Shown piece after piece: positions 8,833-17,354 of a stretch of 64,000 nt of DNA. Location of the stretch: assembly GCA_944381625.1 (NCBI GenBank), contig CALWLW010000001.1, positions 310,001 to 374,000 on the forward strand, given 5' to 3'. Position 1 is the first letter of the stretch. Every line of letters begins with the position of its first letter. The notes beneath the pieces are model-generated. The model searched no databases. It had not been told where the DNA came from and worked only from the letters and a program-made list of their open reading frames with translations. Made by a program: the position numbers and the translations under genes. The stretch is from an uncultured Lachnoclostridium sp. (GTDB lineage: Bacteria > Bacillota > Clostridia > Lachnospirales > Lachnospiraceae).

Positions 8833-9353
8833 TTTCCTTCCACCGTTTTCTGTTTTTTCTTCAGCATCCGGTCCAGGTCCTCCTCTTTGTAATAGAAAAT
8901 CACCAGAACCGCCAGCACCGCGGTGCCCACGCTCACATAGATATCCGCCACGTTGAAAATGGGAAAATCTATCAGTTTAAAATAAAAAAAGTCCACCACA
9001 TAGCCCAGCCGCAGCCTGTCAATCATATTTCCCCAGGCGCCTGCCAGGATGCAGACGGCAATCAGCCGTATGGGCCAGTAACGGGCTTCCCTGGACATAT
9101 GGGAAAAAAGATACAGGCATCCCGCGAACACCAGAACGCCCACCAGCACAAAATACAGCTGCTGTCCCTGGAGCATGCCGAAGGCTGCCCCCCTGTTTTC
9201 CAGGTAACGCAGTTCAAACACGCCGTCCCAGATCACGAAGGGGTCCCCGCCCTTCAGAAAACCCACAGCCAGCGCTTTCGTCCATTGATCCAGTCCCGTC
9301 AAAGCCAGCACCGAAAGCGCAAGCCCCCAGGGGCGGCATAAAAATTTATTCAT
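8829..9353 (-). CDS. lspA: lipoprotein signal peptidase (signal peptidase II)
   Basis: 174 residues with four membrane helices. The conserved blocks are all visible: DQWTKALA in helix 1, ENRGAAFGML, NMIDRLRLGYVVDFF and FNVADIYVSVG; the two Asp residues in the last two blocks are the catalytic pair of this aspartyl protease. It removes the signal peptide from diacylglyceryl-modified prolipoproteins, such as the lipobox-bearing carboxypeptidase at 13727-14716. Start 9353 is chosen because GAGGAG sits 7 bases upstream, inside the end of aroB. The longer frame to 9422 is rejected because it overlaps aroB deeply. Confidence 0.93.
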   Translation of the reverse strand: MNKFLCRPWGLALSVLALTGLDQWTKALAVGFLKGGDPFVIWDGVFELRYLENRGAAFGMLQGQQLYFVLVGVLVFAGCLYLFSHMSREARYWPIRLIAVCILAGAWGNMIDRLRLGYVVDFFYFKLIDFPIFNVADIYVSVGTAVLAVLVIFYYKEEDLDRMLKKKQKTVEGK

Positions 9354-10443
9354 GTCCATTCTCCTCGCACACATACCGGATGGCTTCCAGAAGCTCCTGA
9401 TCCTCCACATCCCTTGCAACAAAGGCCTCTCCGATGGATTTCAGAAGTACGAACTTAATCTTCCCGGCCTCCATCTTTTTATCCAGTTTCGTCGCGCTGA
9501 GGATCCTCTCCGGCTCCAGGCCGGATACCCGCACCGGCAGTCCGTACCGGCGGAATACGTTTTCTATCTCCAGCAGCTCTTCCCGGGTCAGATACCCCCT
9601 CTTCCAGGAGATCCAGGCCGCCGCTACGCTCCCCACCGCCACGCACTCTCCATGACAGAGGGAAAATTCTTTTAATTTTTCAATGGCATGTCCCGCCGTA
9701 TGGCCAAAATTCAGCCAGGCGCGGATCCCCTTCTCCGTGGGATCCTCCTCCACCACATGCCTTTTGATCCGGCAGCTTCCTTCCACCATGGGCAGCAGCG
9801 CGTCATAATTCCGGGCGGCAACCTCCTTTTCATGGCTCGACAGCCATTCATAGTAATCCCGGTCCTGGATCAGCCCATGCTTGATGATCTCTCCCATGCC
9901 GGAAGCGAACTGGCGCTCCGGAAGGGATTTTAAGGTTCCAAGATTCATGTACACCAGACTGGGCATGTGGAAAGCGCCTACCATATTTTTATAGGAATCA
10001 AAATCCACGCCCGTTTTCCCGCCTATGCTGGAATCCACCTGGGAAAGCAGCGTGGTGGGTACCTGGATAAAACGGATTCCCCGCAGATAGGTGGCTGCAG
10101 CAAAGCCGGTCAGGTCTCCCACGACCCCGCCGCCCAGCGCTGCCAGAAGGTCTTTCCGGTCGAATTTTTCCAGAATTAGATGTTCATATAACGCCCTCAC
10201 TGTATCCAGCGTTTTATGCTCCTCCCCCGCCGGGAAAACGAAGCTTGTCACTCTGGCGCAGCAGCCCTGCAGCGCCGCTTTCAGCGGTTCCAGGTACAAT
10301 TCCGCCGTCGTGCTGTCCGCCACAATGCAGATCTTTCTCTCTTTGGTCTCCAGATCCGCCAACGCGTACCCAAGCCCCTGAAAATCCGGCTCCAGATATA
10401 TGGCGTACCTGTCCTCTCTTCCCTGGTTCACTTCTATCTTCAT
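9346..10443 (-). CDS. aroB: 3-dehydroquinate synthase
   Basis: 365 residues. It converts DAHP to 3-dehydroquinate, the second step of the shikimate pathway, using NAD+ and a divalent metal. Visible signatures are AGEEHKTLDTV, GGGVVGDLTGFAAATYLRG (NAD/substrate loop), PTTLLSQVDSSIGGKTGVD, and the metal-binding histidine regions IKHGLI and NFGHTAGHAIE. ATG 10443 is used with a close AGGA; a TTG four codons upstream (10455) is the alternative. The first of three overlapping or abutting genes (aroB-lspA-rluD). No other aro gene is nearby. Confidence 0.93.
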   Translation of the reverse strand: MKIEVNQGREDRYAIYLEPDFQGLGYALADLETKERKICIVADSTTAELYLEPLKAALQGCCARVTSFVFPAGEEHKTLDTVRALYEHLILEKFDRKDLLAALGGGVVGDLTGFAAATYLRGIRFIQVPTTLLSQVDSSIGGKTGVDFDSYKNMVGAFHMPSLVYMNLGTLKSLPERQFASGMGEIIKHGLIQDRDYYEWLSSHEKEVAARNYDALLPMVEGSCRIKRHVVEEDPTEKGIRAWLNFGHTAGHAIEKLKEFSLCHGECVAVGSVAAAWISWKRGYLTREELLEIENVFRRYGLPVRVSGLEPERILSATKLDKKMEAGKIKFVLLKSIGEAFVARDVEDQELLEAIRYVCEENGHE

Positions 10444-10463
10444 ACTTCCTGTCAAACAAAATT

Positions 10464-10506
10464 CTGCCGCAAAAATCCATCCTGACAGCCTGAATTTTTG
10501 CGGCAG
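10464..10506 (-). terminator. terminator of the sepF operon
   Basis: A perfect 13-bp inverted repeat (CTGCCGCAAAAAT / ATTTTTGCGGCAG) around a 17-base loop, followed on the minus strand by AATTTTGTTT. It lies 18 bases past the sepF stop and just before aroB, separating two minus-strand units. Confidence 0.75.
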
Positions 10507-10524
10507 CCCTTTGCCTCTTCCTCT

Positions 10525-11052
10525 CTAAATGGTTGGGATATCGAACGCGCCCGACAGGATATCCTGAAAATCTCCGGAGATATCCACCGTCTTCGGCGTT
10601 ACGATAAATATGTAGTTGGAAACCTTCTGGAGATTTCCTCCGATTGCATAGCAGGATCCAGAGGTAAAATCAATGATCCTCTGGGCCACTTCCACGTCCA
10701 GCCCCTCAAAGTTCAGCACCACTGTACAGTTATTCAGCAGCGTGTCTGTGATCTCCCTGGCCTCATCAAACTGTGTGGGCTTGAATACGCATACTTCCAT
10801 TCCGTTTCCGCCTTTCCTGGACCGCATGGGTTTGATCTTCGCCTGCTGTTTCGCGGGCTTTATCTTGCTGGATTCCTCCACCAGATCATCCTCCAGGTCG
10901 TAATCGAAGTCTTTTTCCTTTTTCTTAAAAACGCTTCTCTTCCTGGGGCGCTCGTCCTCGAAATCGTCATCTTCGAAATCGTCGTCATAATCGTCGTAAT
11001 CGTCTTCACTGCCAATATGCATCGTATCTATCAGTTTATCAAAAATACTCAT
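10525..11052 (-). CDS. sepF: SepF, FtsZ-ring membrane anchor
   Basis: 175 residues. A short N-terminal amphipathic helix (MSIFDKLIDTMHIG) probably binds the membrane. A very acidic Asp/Glu-rich linker follows (about 16-60), and then the SepF globular domain (EVCVFKPTQFDEAREITDTL ... GSCYAIGGNLQKVSNYIFIVTP). It bundles FtsZ filaments and tethers them to the membrane at the division site. It lies 12 bases behind yggS, an association seen widely in Gram-positive division clusters, and ends at a strong terminator. Confidence 0.92.
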   Translation of the reverse strand: MSIFDKLIDTMHIGSEDDYDDYDDDFEDDDFEDERPRKRSVFKKKEKDFDYDLEDDLVEESSKIKPAKQQAKIKPMRSRKGGNGMEVCVFKPTQFDEAREITDTLLNNCTVVLNFEGLDVEVAQRIIDFTSGSCYAIGGNLQKVSNYIFIVTPKTVDISGDFQDILSGAFDIPTI

Positions 11053-11064
11053 ACATACACTCCT

Positions 11065-11757
11065 TTACACCGAATAATTGCGCTCCCCGAAGATCCCGGT
11101 ACCCACACGAACCATCGTCGCTCCCTCTTCGACCGCCACCTGGTAATCGTTTGTCATACCCATGGAAAGCACATCCATTCTTACATTATCAATGTTTTTC
11201 ATTTTGATGTCAACTGCCAATTTCTTTAAAGTACGAAATATTGGACGATTTTCTTCCGGATCCTCCACATATGGAGCGATGGTCATCAGTCCCTGCACCC
11301 GGACATGGGGCAGTTTTGAGATATTTTCCACCAGCGCTTCCGTCTCTTCCACGCTCACGCCGAATTTGCTCTCCTCTCCCGCCACGTTCACTTCTACCAG
11401 GATCTTTGCTTCCACTCCCTTTTTTCCCGCCTCTTTGTCAATCTCCTCCGCAAGCCTTAAAGAATCCACCGAATGGATCAGCTCTGCCTTGTCCACGATA
11501 TACTTCACCTTGTTCCGCTGCAGATGGCCGATCAGGTGCCAGTGCAGCGTTCCGGGAAGCTGTTCGTATTTCTCGCACAGCTCCTGCACCTTATTCTCAC
11601 CGAAGGTATCCGCCCCGGCTTCCATCGCCTCGCGGATCATCTCCACCGGTTTTGTCTTGCTCACCGCGATCAGCGTCACCTCGTCCCGGCTGCGCCCGCT
11701 CTTTTTGCAGGCCTCGCAGATTTCCCGCTCCACTTCTCTATAATTTTCAGCAACCAT
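11065..11757 (-). CDS. yggS: YggS/PLPBP-family pyridoxal-phosphate homeostasis protein
   Basis: 230 residues, an alanine-racemase-like single barrel without the second domain. The PLP lysine is in LIAVSKTKPVE near residue 33. Further family blocks are FGENKVQEL, WHLIGHLQRNKVK, VNVAGEESKFG and LSMGMTNDYQVAVEEGATMVRVGTGIFG. It binds PLP and buffers cofactor and amino-acid pools rather than catalysing a known reaction. ATG 11757 has AGGAG eight bases upstream; the GTG three codons earlier is too close to that site. Located between the HlyD-like gene and sepF with 11-12 base gaps, so a three-gene operon is likely. Confidence 0.92.
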   Translation of the reverse strand: MVAENYREVEREICEACKKSGRSRDEVTLIAVSKTKPVEMIREAMEAGADTFGENKVQELCEKYEQLPGTLHWHLIGHLQRNKVKYIVDKAELIHSVDSLRLAEEIDKEAGKKGVEAKILVEVNVAGEESKFGVSVEETEALVENISKLPHVRVQGLMTIAPYVEDPEENRPIFRTLKKLAVDIKMKNIDNVRMDVLSMGMTNDYQVAVEEGATMVRVGTGIFGERNYSV

Positions 11758-11768
11758 TTCTCTCACTC

Positions 11769-13172
11769 CTAATAAATAATCTCATCTTCATCCACCGTCG
11801 CGCCGTTCAGCACAATATGATCATACACAGTCAGTCCATAGCTGGTTCCCTCTTCCACCAGGGTGTATTCTTCATTCTGGCTGAGAATACTGATCTGACG
11901 GAACTGTGTGTATCCCTTATTGATATTATAGACCCCCTGCAGGGTATCTGTCATCCCCACCTGGAAACGTTCCTGGGAATCCGTCAGGATCAGGTAGCTG
12001 CCTATGGGCATCTTCTCCTCCCCGGTTACATAATCTTTCTCTCTGGGATCTATGTAATAATATTCTTCATCTTCATAGTACAGGGTCATGCTCACAAACT
12101 GGGCGGAGGACTGTCCGTCTTCACCCACAGTTCCTTTCAGGAAGCCTTTATCTCCGCCTTCTTCCACCAGGAAGTTCTTCGGAACCAGATAAAAGTTTTT
12201 CTCCACAATCGCCGTATTGGGAATCTTCAGTCCGCTCTCATCGTCCACCAGGAATTTCACTTCCACATACCTGAGATCGGCAAACCTGACCATGGAATTG
12301 TTGAAATCCAGCCTGGCGCAGGTGGTCTCTCCCACCTGCATCAGGGAGAAATCCGCCCAGGCCGTGGTATGGTCTCTGGTAAATTCCACCTCCATGTATT
12401 CAGTACCGTCCTCCTGGTACCCGGCCGCTTCCTCCTCCGTAAGTGGGACGATCAGCGTCCACTTCTCCGATGTGGCCAGTTTATAGACCGGCTCGTCTAC
12501 CTGAACAATCTCCTTCTTCAGATCCTGACGGCTGTAAGAGTCTTCATCCAGCATCTCTTCCGTCACGCCTTCCGCGGTAACCGACTCATAGCCGTCCATA
12601 TAATATTCCAGAATCCCGATTCCCCCGGAATAAACGCGGGAAAACATGGCCGTCTCTCCGGCTTCCTCCAGACTCTCCAGCATACTCTGGTTCTGCAGGT
12701 CCATCACCGAACTCTCCACAGAGGACTGGAAGGTATAAACATCCCAAAATTCCAGATCGCTGTAACTTTCCGTATAGCTCTTAATCTCGCTTCGGATAGA
12801 TGAGAAATCCGCATCCGACAAATCCACCTCCTGGGCATTCTGCTGGATCTGCTCGTTTGTCTCACCCCGTTCATCTATGGTATAAATCAGGGAAGACCCC
12901 GATACACGCTCGTTGGCCCGGGCATAATAGCTCACATACCCTGAAGTAGACGCATAATAGACCGTCTCCGGCCTCACGGCAAACCCGGTATAGGTGTGGT
13001 TCTCCGCCAGCGTCCCAGCCTCCACCTCGTACCCGGCAATGTGTTCGGAAGTAAGGCCCATATAGCAGACCACGCAAATATATACTGCCACAGCCCCGAA
13101 AAATATTCGGTCAATATTGATGGGCCTGCGGCTCCTGACACTGATAACTTTATTCTTCTTCCGGCTCGCCAT
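11769..13172 (-). CDS. HlyD-like single-pass envelope protein beside sepF
   Basis: 467 residues. A basic cytoplasmic N-terminus (about 1-22) is followed by one membrane segment (IFFGAVAVYICVVCYMGL) and a large extracytoplasmic part. After the membrane helix come a short lipoyl-like half (ASTSGYVSYYARANERVSG), a helical acidic region, and a second half with the beta-barrel-like LKIPNTAIVEKNFYLVPKNF. This resembles HlyD/MFP adaptors, but no transporter ATPase or permease is next to it. The neighbours are yggS and sepF, and the same order occurs in other Lachnospiraceae as far as I recall. A role in the division-site envelope is an inference only. RBS GGAGG lies about 10 bases before the ATG. 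Confidence 0.7.
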   Translation of the reverse strand: MASRKKNKVISVRSRRPINIDRIFFGAVAVYICVVCYMGLTSEHIAGYEVEAGTLAENHTYTGFAVRPETVYYASTSGYVSYYARANERVSGSSLIYTIDERGETNEQIQQNAQEVDLSDADFSSIRSEIKSYTESYSDLEFWDVYTFQSSVESSVMDLQNQSMLESLEEAGETAMFSRVYSGGIGILEYYMDGYESVTAEGVTEEMLDEDSYSRQDLKKEIVQVDEPVYKLATSEKWTLIVPLTEEEAAGYQEDGTEYMEVEFTRDHTTAWADFSLMQVGETTCARLDFNNSMVRFADLRYVEVKFLVDDESGLKIPNTAIVEKNFYLVPKNFLVEEGGDKGFLKGTVGEDGQSSAQFVSMTLYYEDEEYYYIDPREKDYVTGEEKMPIGSYLILTDSQERFQVGMTDTLQGVYNINKGYTQFRQISILSQNEEYTLVEEGTSYGLTVYDHIVLNGATVDEDEIIY

Positions 13173-13201
13173 GCGGCGTTTCCTCCTTCTTCCGAACTCT
13201 T

Positions 13202-13227
13202 AAAAAGCCCCACCGGAAGGTGGGGCT
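13202..13227 (-). terminator. rho-independent terminator after the P-loop gene
   Basis: The minus strand reads AGCCCCACC, loop TTCC, GGTGGGGCT, then TTTT. A 9-bp GC-rich perfect stem with a short T-tract, 20 bases past the stop codon of the P-loop gene. Confidence 0.8.
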
Positions 13228-13246
13228 TATGTAATCTTATATCTGA

Positions 13247-13657
13247 TTAAATGACCTGAGCTTTCATAGTTTCCGGAAGAGCATCCTTGCTCATAGAAAT
13301 ACTCAGCACCATATTGACATGAAACTGTTCGCTGATATGGTTCAACTGATCAAGTACGGGAGCAACATCCTTTCCTTCCAGCTTCGCAATCTTTAAAAAT
13401 CCGTCCAGATACATCTCCTCCAGATCATAATCCTGGGAACAGATACCGCAAATAAAGCCTACAAACTGATCAGAATTCTGAATCGGATACTCTGAAACAT
13501 TGATCAAACGGACTTTGTTGTCCAGCTCATGCATATTCTGTGACGATTTATCCAAATATACGATATTGCCGTTTGCCGTCTTCACTGCTTCATGCACATG
13601 ATCCAGCATCCTTTTTGTCTTGCCCTCGCCTTTTACTCCTGCAATAATTTGTACCAT
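13247..13657 (-). CDS. small P-loop-like protein of unknown function
   Basis: 136 residues. The N-terminus MVQIIAGVKGEGKTKRML is a Walker A-like loop (GVKGEGKT) directly after the first strand. A clear Walker B with DExx is not visible, although a VYLDKSS strand follows. Databases sometimes label such proteins as PilT-like, but the size is less than half of PilT and no pilus genes are present, so I do not use that name. ATG 13657 has AAGGAGGG about eight bases upstream; the frame upstream to 13723 runs through the promoter. It has its own promoter and terminator, so it is expressed alone between dacF and the sepF cluster. Nucleotide binding is likely; the function is unknown. Confidence 0.7.
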   Translation of the reverse strand: MVQIIAGVKGEGKTKRMLDHVHEAVKTANGNIVYLDKSSQNMHELDNKVRLINVSEYPIQNSDQFVGFICGICSQDYDLEEMYLDGFLKIAKLEGKDVAPVLDQLNHISEQFHVNMVLSISMSKDALPETMKAQVI

Positions 13658-13694
13658 ATCGATGCCCTCCTTAGGTTCCTGTCTTGTTAGTAAG

Positions 13695-13723
13695 ATTATA
13701 CCATTCAGGGGGGCAGAATACAA
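13695..13723 (-). promoter_or_regulatory. promoter of the P-loop gene
   Basis: On the minus strand TTGTAT, a 17-base spacer, then TATAAT preceded by TGG (extended -10). One of the best promoter matches in the window. It overlaps no coding sequence and starts 3 bases after the dacF stop. Confidence 0.75.
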
Positions 13724-13726
13724 GGT

Positions 13727-14716
13727 TTAATTGTTCAAAGAGGACAAAAAGCTCTGCATCTCCTGATACAGAATAGCCCGCTCTGAACATCCCAGGATAA
13801 TCGCCGCGTAGCTTTTACCTTCCGCATCCTCAAACAACTGCACCAGGCAGGACATGGCTGCCGTCGTCGTACCGGTCTTGCCTCCCACCGCGGTCACGCC
13901 CTCCGGCACTGTTACCTCGCCCTTGGTAAACAGATTGGAGCTGGACCAGGATGCCTCCACCTGGGAGCCGTCGGCCGACAGATAAGAAGTCTCGTATACA
14001 GGCGTCTCAAGGATCTCCCGAAACAGATCCTGCTTCAGCGCCTCCTGAAACATAAGGTACATATCGTACGCTGTTGTATAGTGTTCTTCGTCATGCAGAC
14101 CGTGGGGATTGGTAAAATGCGTGTTCGTCGCGCCGATGCGCGCCGCTTCCTCATTCATCATATCCACGAAGCCTTCGATGCTTCCGCCCACCTGTTCCGC
14201 GATCACATTGGCCGCGTCGTTGGCGGAGCAGACCAGAAGTGCATAGAGTAACTGGCGGAGCGTGAGCATATCCCCGGTCTTCAGGTGCGCTGTAGTGACG
14301 CCGCTCTCATGGAACGTGACCGCCGTCTCGCTGACCGTAGCCTGGGCATCCAGATCCCCGTGTTCCAGCGCCACCAGCGCCGTCATAATCTTTGTGGTGC
14401 TGGCCGGGTACATCCGGTCATGCACATTTTGGGCGTATAGAACCTCCAGGGAGTCCATATCAAAAAAGCAGGCCGCCAGGGCTTCCGACGTATCTGCTTC
14501 TATGGCTTCCACATTCTCGTCCACAACGCAGAGATCCTCCGCAAAATAGGAAATCCCCTCTCCGCCATCCAGGGACGCCGTGACGCCAAGTCCCGGCCGG
14601 TCCGCCTCAAAAGCATTCTCCAAAGCCGGAGCGGCAGAACACCCTGCAAGCGGCAGAACCAGCACAGACGCCAGCAGGGCCGCCACAATTCTTTTTTTCT
14701 TATTTGTACATCTCAC
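13727..14716 (-). CDS. dacF: D-alanyl-D-alanine carboxypeptidase (DacF/PBP5-type), predicted lipoprotein
   Basis: 329 residues. It trims the terminal D-Ala from peptidoglycan stem peptides outside the membrane. The three penicilloyl-serine motifs are in order: STTK at 106-109, SAN at 164-166 and KTG at 280-282. The N-terminus is a signal peptide with lipobox LAGC (Cys26), so it should be lipid-anchored and processed by LspA, unlike typical DacF proteins held by a C-terminal amphipathic helix. The C-terminal domain is short. The start is GTG at 14716, overlapping the last 17 bases of mgsA, with GGAG four bases upstream. Confidence 0.88.
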   Translation of the reverse strand: MRCTNKKKRIVAALLASVLVLPLAGCSAAPALENAFEADRPGLGVTASLDGGEGISYFAEDLCVVDENVEAIEADTSEALAACFFDMDSLEVLYAQNVHDRMYPASTTKIMTALVALEHGDLDAQATVSETAVTFHESGVTTAHLKTGDMLTLRQLLYALLVCSANDAANVIAEQVGGSIEGFVDMMNEEAARIGATNTHFTNPHGLHDEEHYTTAYDMYLMFQEALKQDLFREILETPVYETSYLSADGSQVEASWSSSNLFTKGEVTVPEGVTAVGGKTGTTTAAMSCLVQLFEDAEGKSYAAIILGCSERAILYQEMQSFLSSLNN

Positions 14717-15095
14717 GCCACTCCAGATCTCCTCTTTCCAGTGATTTTATCAGGAGCTCTGCAGTCGCCAGATTCGTGGCAATGGGAATATTGTGCACAT
14801 CACACAGCGTCACCACATTGTACGCGTCCGGTTCATGTTTCTTCGGCTGAACCGGATCCCTCAGAAAGATCACCAGATCCATCTGATTGTGTTCGATCTG
14901 CGCGCCCAGCTGCTGCTCGCCTCCCAAATGGCCGGCCAGGAACTTGTGGACGTTCAGATTGGCCACCTCTTCAATCAGCCGCCCGGTAGTTCCTGTGGCG
15001 TACAGCTCATGCCTGCAGAGAATTCCCCTGTAAGCGATGCAGAAATTCTGCATCAGTACCTTTTTTGCATCGTGTGCAATCAATCCAATGTTCAT
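14700..15095 (-). CDS. mgsA: methylglyoxal synthase
   Basis: 131 residues. It converts dihydroxyacetone phosphate to methylglyoxal plus phosphate, a bypass of lower glycolysis under phosphate limitation. Signatures are IGLIAHDAKK at the start, LYATGTTGRLI (phosphate loop), GHLGGEQQLGAQI, VIFLRDPVQPKKHEPD with the catalytic Asp, and the C-terminal ATNLATAELLI. Length is normal for the family. It lies 18 bases after rodA and overlaps the carboxypeptidase start, so it belongs to the long min-mre-rod transcription unit, an arrangement seen in other Clostridia. Confidence 0.95.
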   Translation of the reverse strand: MNIGLIAHDAKKVLMQNFCIAYRGILCRHELYATGTTGRLIEEVANLNVHKFLAGHLGGEQQLGAQIEHNQMDLVIFLRDPVQPKKHEPDAYNVVTLCDVHNIPIATNLATAELLIKSLERGDLEWREMYK

Positions 15096-15113
15096 GTGTG
15101 TTCAAACCCCCTG

Positions 15114-16214
15114 TTAATATTTTTTGGGCTGTAGCCCAACATTTAATACAATCCCTATCCCCATATACAACATAACCAGAGACGTAAGCCCGTAACTGAC
15201 AAACGGAAGCGTCACGCCTGTATTGGGCATCAGCCCCGTAGCGACGCTGATATTGACCATGCTCTGGAATGCAATCAGTCCCCCAAACCCGCAGCAGAGG
15301 ATCATCCCCTCCTGCTCTCTTGCATTCCTGCCGATCAGCAGGCATTCTACCACGATCAGAACCAACAGAAGAATAATCGCCGCGCAGCCGATAAAGCCCA
15401 GCTCCTCGCCCGCTACCGCAAAGATAAAATCTGTCTGCGGTTCTATGATATAGTTACTGTTTTTTACAGAAGACGGGTCCGTATTGTAAAGGCCCTTGCC
15501 ATAAAGCTGACCGGATCCTATGGCGATGATAGAATTAATCTGCTGGTAGGCCGTATCCGCATACTCTGACGGATTCAGCCACGCCATAATCCGGTCCAAC
15601 TGATATCCCCTCAGGATCGTCTGCCCCTCCTGCATGATCAGCGTCAGGAAAATCAGCGCGGAAGGAACTGTGACCGCCAGAATACCGCCGATAATCTTAT
15701 AACTGAGCCCTCCTGCAAAAATCAGGATGCAGAAAAGCACCGCAATGGTCAGCGTCGTTGACAGATTCGGCTGTTCATACACCAGGAACAGCGGTATCCC
15801 CACCAGCACAACGGACAGGAAGATCATCTTCCAGCTGTTGATCTCCTCCCTGTATTTGGAGAAGAAATGTGCAAAAAACAAAATCAGCGCCAGCTTCGTA
15901 AGTTCCGACGGCTGGAAACGGATTCCCAGATTCAGCCACCGTTTGGCGCCGCCGGAGGATTCTCCGAAAAAATGCACCGCCAGCAGCAGAGCCAGGTTCA
16001 CCGCATAAATCACCCAGTATAAATTCATCCATATTCGATAGTCGATCAGGGCAAGTACGATCATAACCGCCGTACCCAGAACCATTCCCAAAATCTGCTG
16101 ATCCTGATATTCCGCGTCTGCGCTTCCCACAATGAGAATACCCAGAATCGTGATGGCGAACACATAGATCACCAACCGCAGTCTGAAATCCCTCAGATGA
16201 TATTGTTTGAGCAT
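15114..16214 (-). CDS. rodA: RodA, SEDS-family peptidoglycan glycosyltransferase
   Basis: 366 residues with about ten membrane helices. SEDS signatures are visible: KRWLNLGIRFQPSELTKLALILFFAHF (given in part as GGAKRWLNLG and QPSELTK), LVYEQPNLSTTL, and the late NISVATGLMPNTGVTLPF-type block containing TGVTLPFVSYG. It polymerises glycan strands of the side wall together with a class B PBP; the long PBP2 at 18043-20883 is its obvious partner. FtsW and SpoVE are alternative SEDS names, but the mre context favours RodA. Starts at ATG 16214, 14 bases behind minE. Confidence 0.9.
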   Translation of the reverse strand: MLKQYHLRDFRLRLVIYVFAITILGILIVGSADAEYQDQQILGMVLGTAVMIVLALIDYRIWMNLYWVIYAVNLALLLAVHFFGESSGGAKRWLNLGIRFQPSELTKLALILFFAHFFSKYREEINSWKMIFLSVVLVGIPLFLVYEQPNLSTTLTIAVLFCILIFAGGLSYKIIGGILAVTVPSALIFLTLIMQEGQTILRGYQLDRIMAWLNPSEYADTAYQQINSIIAIGSGQLYGKGLYNTDPSSVKNSNYIIEPQTDFIFAVAGEELGFIGCAAIILLLVLIVVECLLIGRNAREQEGMILCCGFGGLIAFQSMVNISVATGLMPNTGVTLPFVSYGLTSLVMLYMGIGIVLNVGLQPKKY

Positions 16215-16228
16215 ATTTCACCTGATTC

Positions 16229-16501
16229 CTAAGATTTTTTCTTTAAGTCCTTGACTGGTATATTGGCGCAGAGTACCGGAACGGTCCCGTTCCTTCCCTC
16301 GGACTCTGTCTGCGTGATCTGAATATCCAGTCCTTCGCTGTCTATCTCCATATATTTTGTGATAACTTTGATGATATCATTTTTAATCGCCTCCATGATC
16401 TCCGGAGAACAGTTGGCCCGGTCTGAGATCAGGAGCAGCTTCAGGCGGTCTTTCGCCACCTCGCCGGAGCTTTTTCTACGGAAGAAATCAGTAAATTTCA
16501 T
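16229..16501 (-). CDS. minE: MinE, cell division topological specificity factor
   Basis: 90 residues. The N-terminal membrane-targeting segment (MKFTDFFRRKSSGEVAKDRL) and the MinD-contacting helix RLKLLLISDRANCSPEIM are followed by the dimerisation fold ending in VLCANIPVKDLKKK. It stimulates MinD ATPase to drive Min oscillation and place the septum at mid-cell. It is the third of minC-minD-minE. A strong GGGGGG-rich ribosome site (AGAGGGGGGAAG) precedes the ATG. Confidence 0.93.
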   Translation of the reverse strand: MKFTDFFRRKSSGEVAKDRLKLLLISDRANCSPEIMEAIKNDIIKVITKYMEIDSEGLDIQITQTESEGRNGTVPVLCANIPVKDLKKKS

Positions 16502-16517
16502 AATTCTTCCCCCCTCT

Positions 16518-17303
16518 TTAACGGAACAGTCTTTTCAGTTTCCCGAAAAATCCGCCCTTAATCTTTAAATCCAGAAACGGCACTTCTTCCCCCATGATCC
16601 GGCGGCAGATATTCATAAATGCCCTTCCTGCCAGAGAATCGTCTCCCACGCATGGTTCTCCCTGGTTAGTGGAAATTACTATATTTTCATCATCCGGCAC
16701 CGCGCCGATCATGTCGATGGCCAGGATCTCCACCACGTCGTCCATGGACATCATATTGCCGCTTTCCACCATATCCATACGGATACGGTTGACAATCAGA
16801 TCCGTCCTCTTGATCTCGTTGGCCTCCAAAAGACCAATGATCCGGTCCGCGTCGCGGATGGCGGACACCTCCGGCGTCGTCACGATCAGCGCGCGGTCTG
16901 CGGCCGCAATGGCGTTCTTAAAGCCCTGCTCGATCCCTGCCGGGCAGTCCAGCAATATGTAATCGAATTCTTCCTTCAGCTCGTCGATCAGCTTGATCAT
17001 CTGCTCCGGGGTAACCGCCGTCTTGTCCCTGGTCTGTGCGGAGGGAAGCAGATACAGGTTCGGGTACCGTTTGTCCTTGATCAGCGCCTGTTTGATCCTG
17101 CAGTTTCCCTCTACTACGTCCACCAGATTGTAGACGATACGGTTTTCCAGCCCCATCACCACATCCAGGTTCCGAAGCCCTATGTCTGTGTCGATCAGAA
17201 CCACCTTCTGGTTCAGTTTCGCAAGGCCGGTTCCCACATTGGCGGTGGTCGTCGTTTTACCGACGCCTCCCTTTCCAGATGTAATCACAATTACTTCACT
17301 CAT
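16518..17303 (-). CDS. minD: MinD, septum-site determining ATPase
   Basis: 261 residues. It has the deviant Walker A KGGVGKTTTTAN at 11-22, switch regions DTDIGLRNLD and LLDCPAGIEQGF, and a C-terminal amphipathic membrane-targeting helix (GGFFGKLKRLFR). It recruits MinC to the membrane at the poles, blocking FtsZ assembly there. It lies 16 bases upstream of minE. Confidence 0.96.
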   Translation of the reverse strand: MSEVIVITSGKGGVGKTTTTANVGTGLAKLNQKVVLIDTDIGLRNLDVVMGLENRIVYNLVDVVEGNCRIKQALIKDKRYPNLYLLPSAQTRDKTAVTPEQMIKLIDELKEEFDYILLDCPAGIEQGFKNAIAAADRALIVTTPEVSAIRDADRIIGLLEANEIKRTDLIVNRIRMDMVESGNMMSMDDVVEILAIDMIGAVPDDENIVISTNQGEPCVGDDSLAGRAFMNICRRIMGEEVPFLDLKIKGGFFGKLKRLFR

Positions 17304-17354
17304 TTTACTTCCTCCAATTTCTAAGTATCCGTCCTCCCGGGAATTGCCGGGGGA

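Noticed and set aside
13247..13657. PilT (twitching motility) label for the P-loop protein
   Set aside because: Only a Walker A-like loop is shared; the length is far below PilT and no pilus genes are present.
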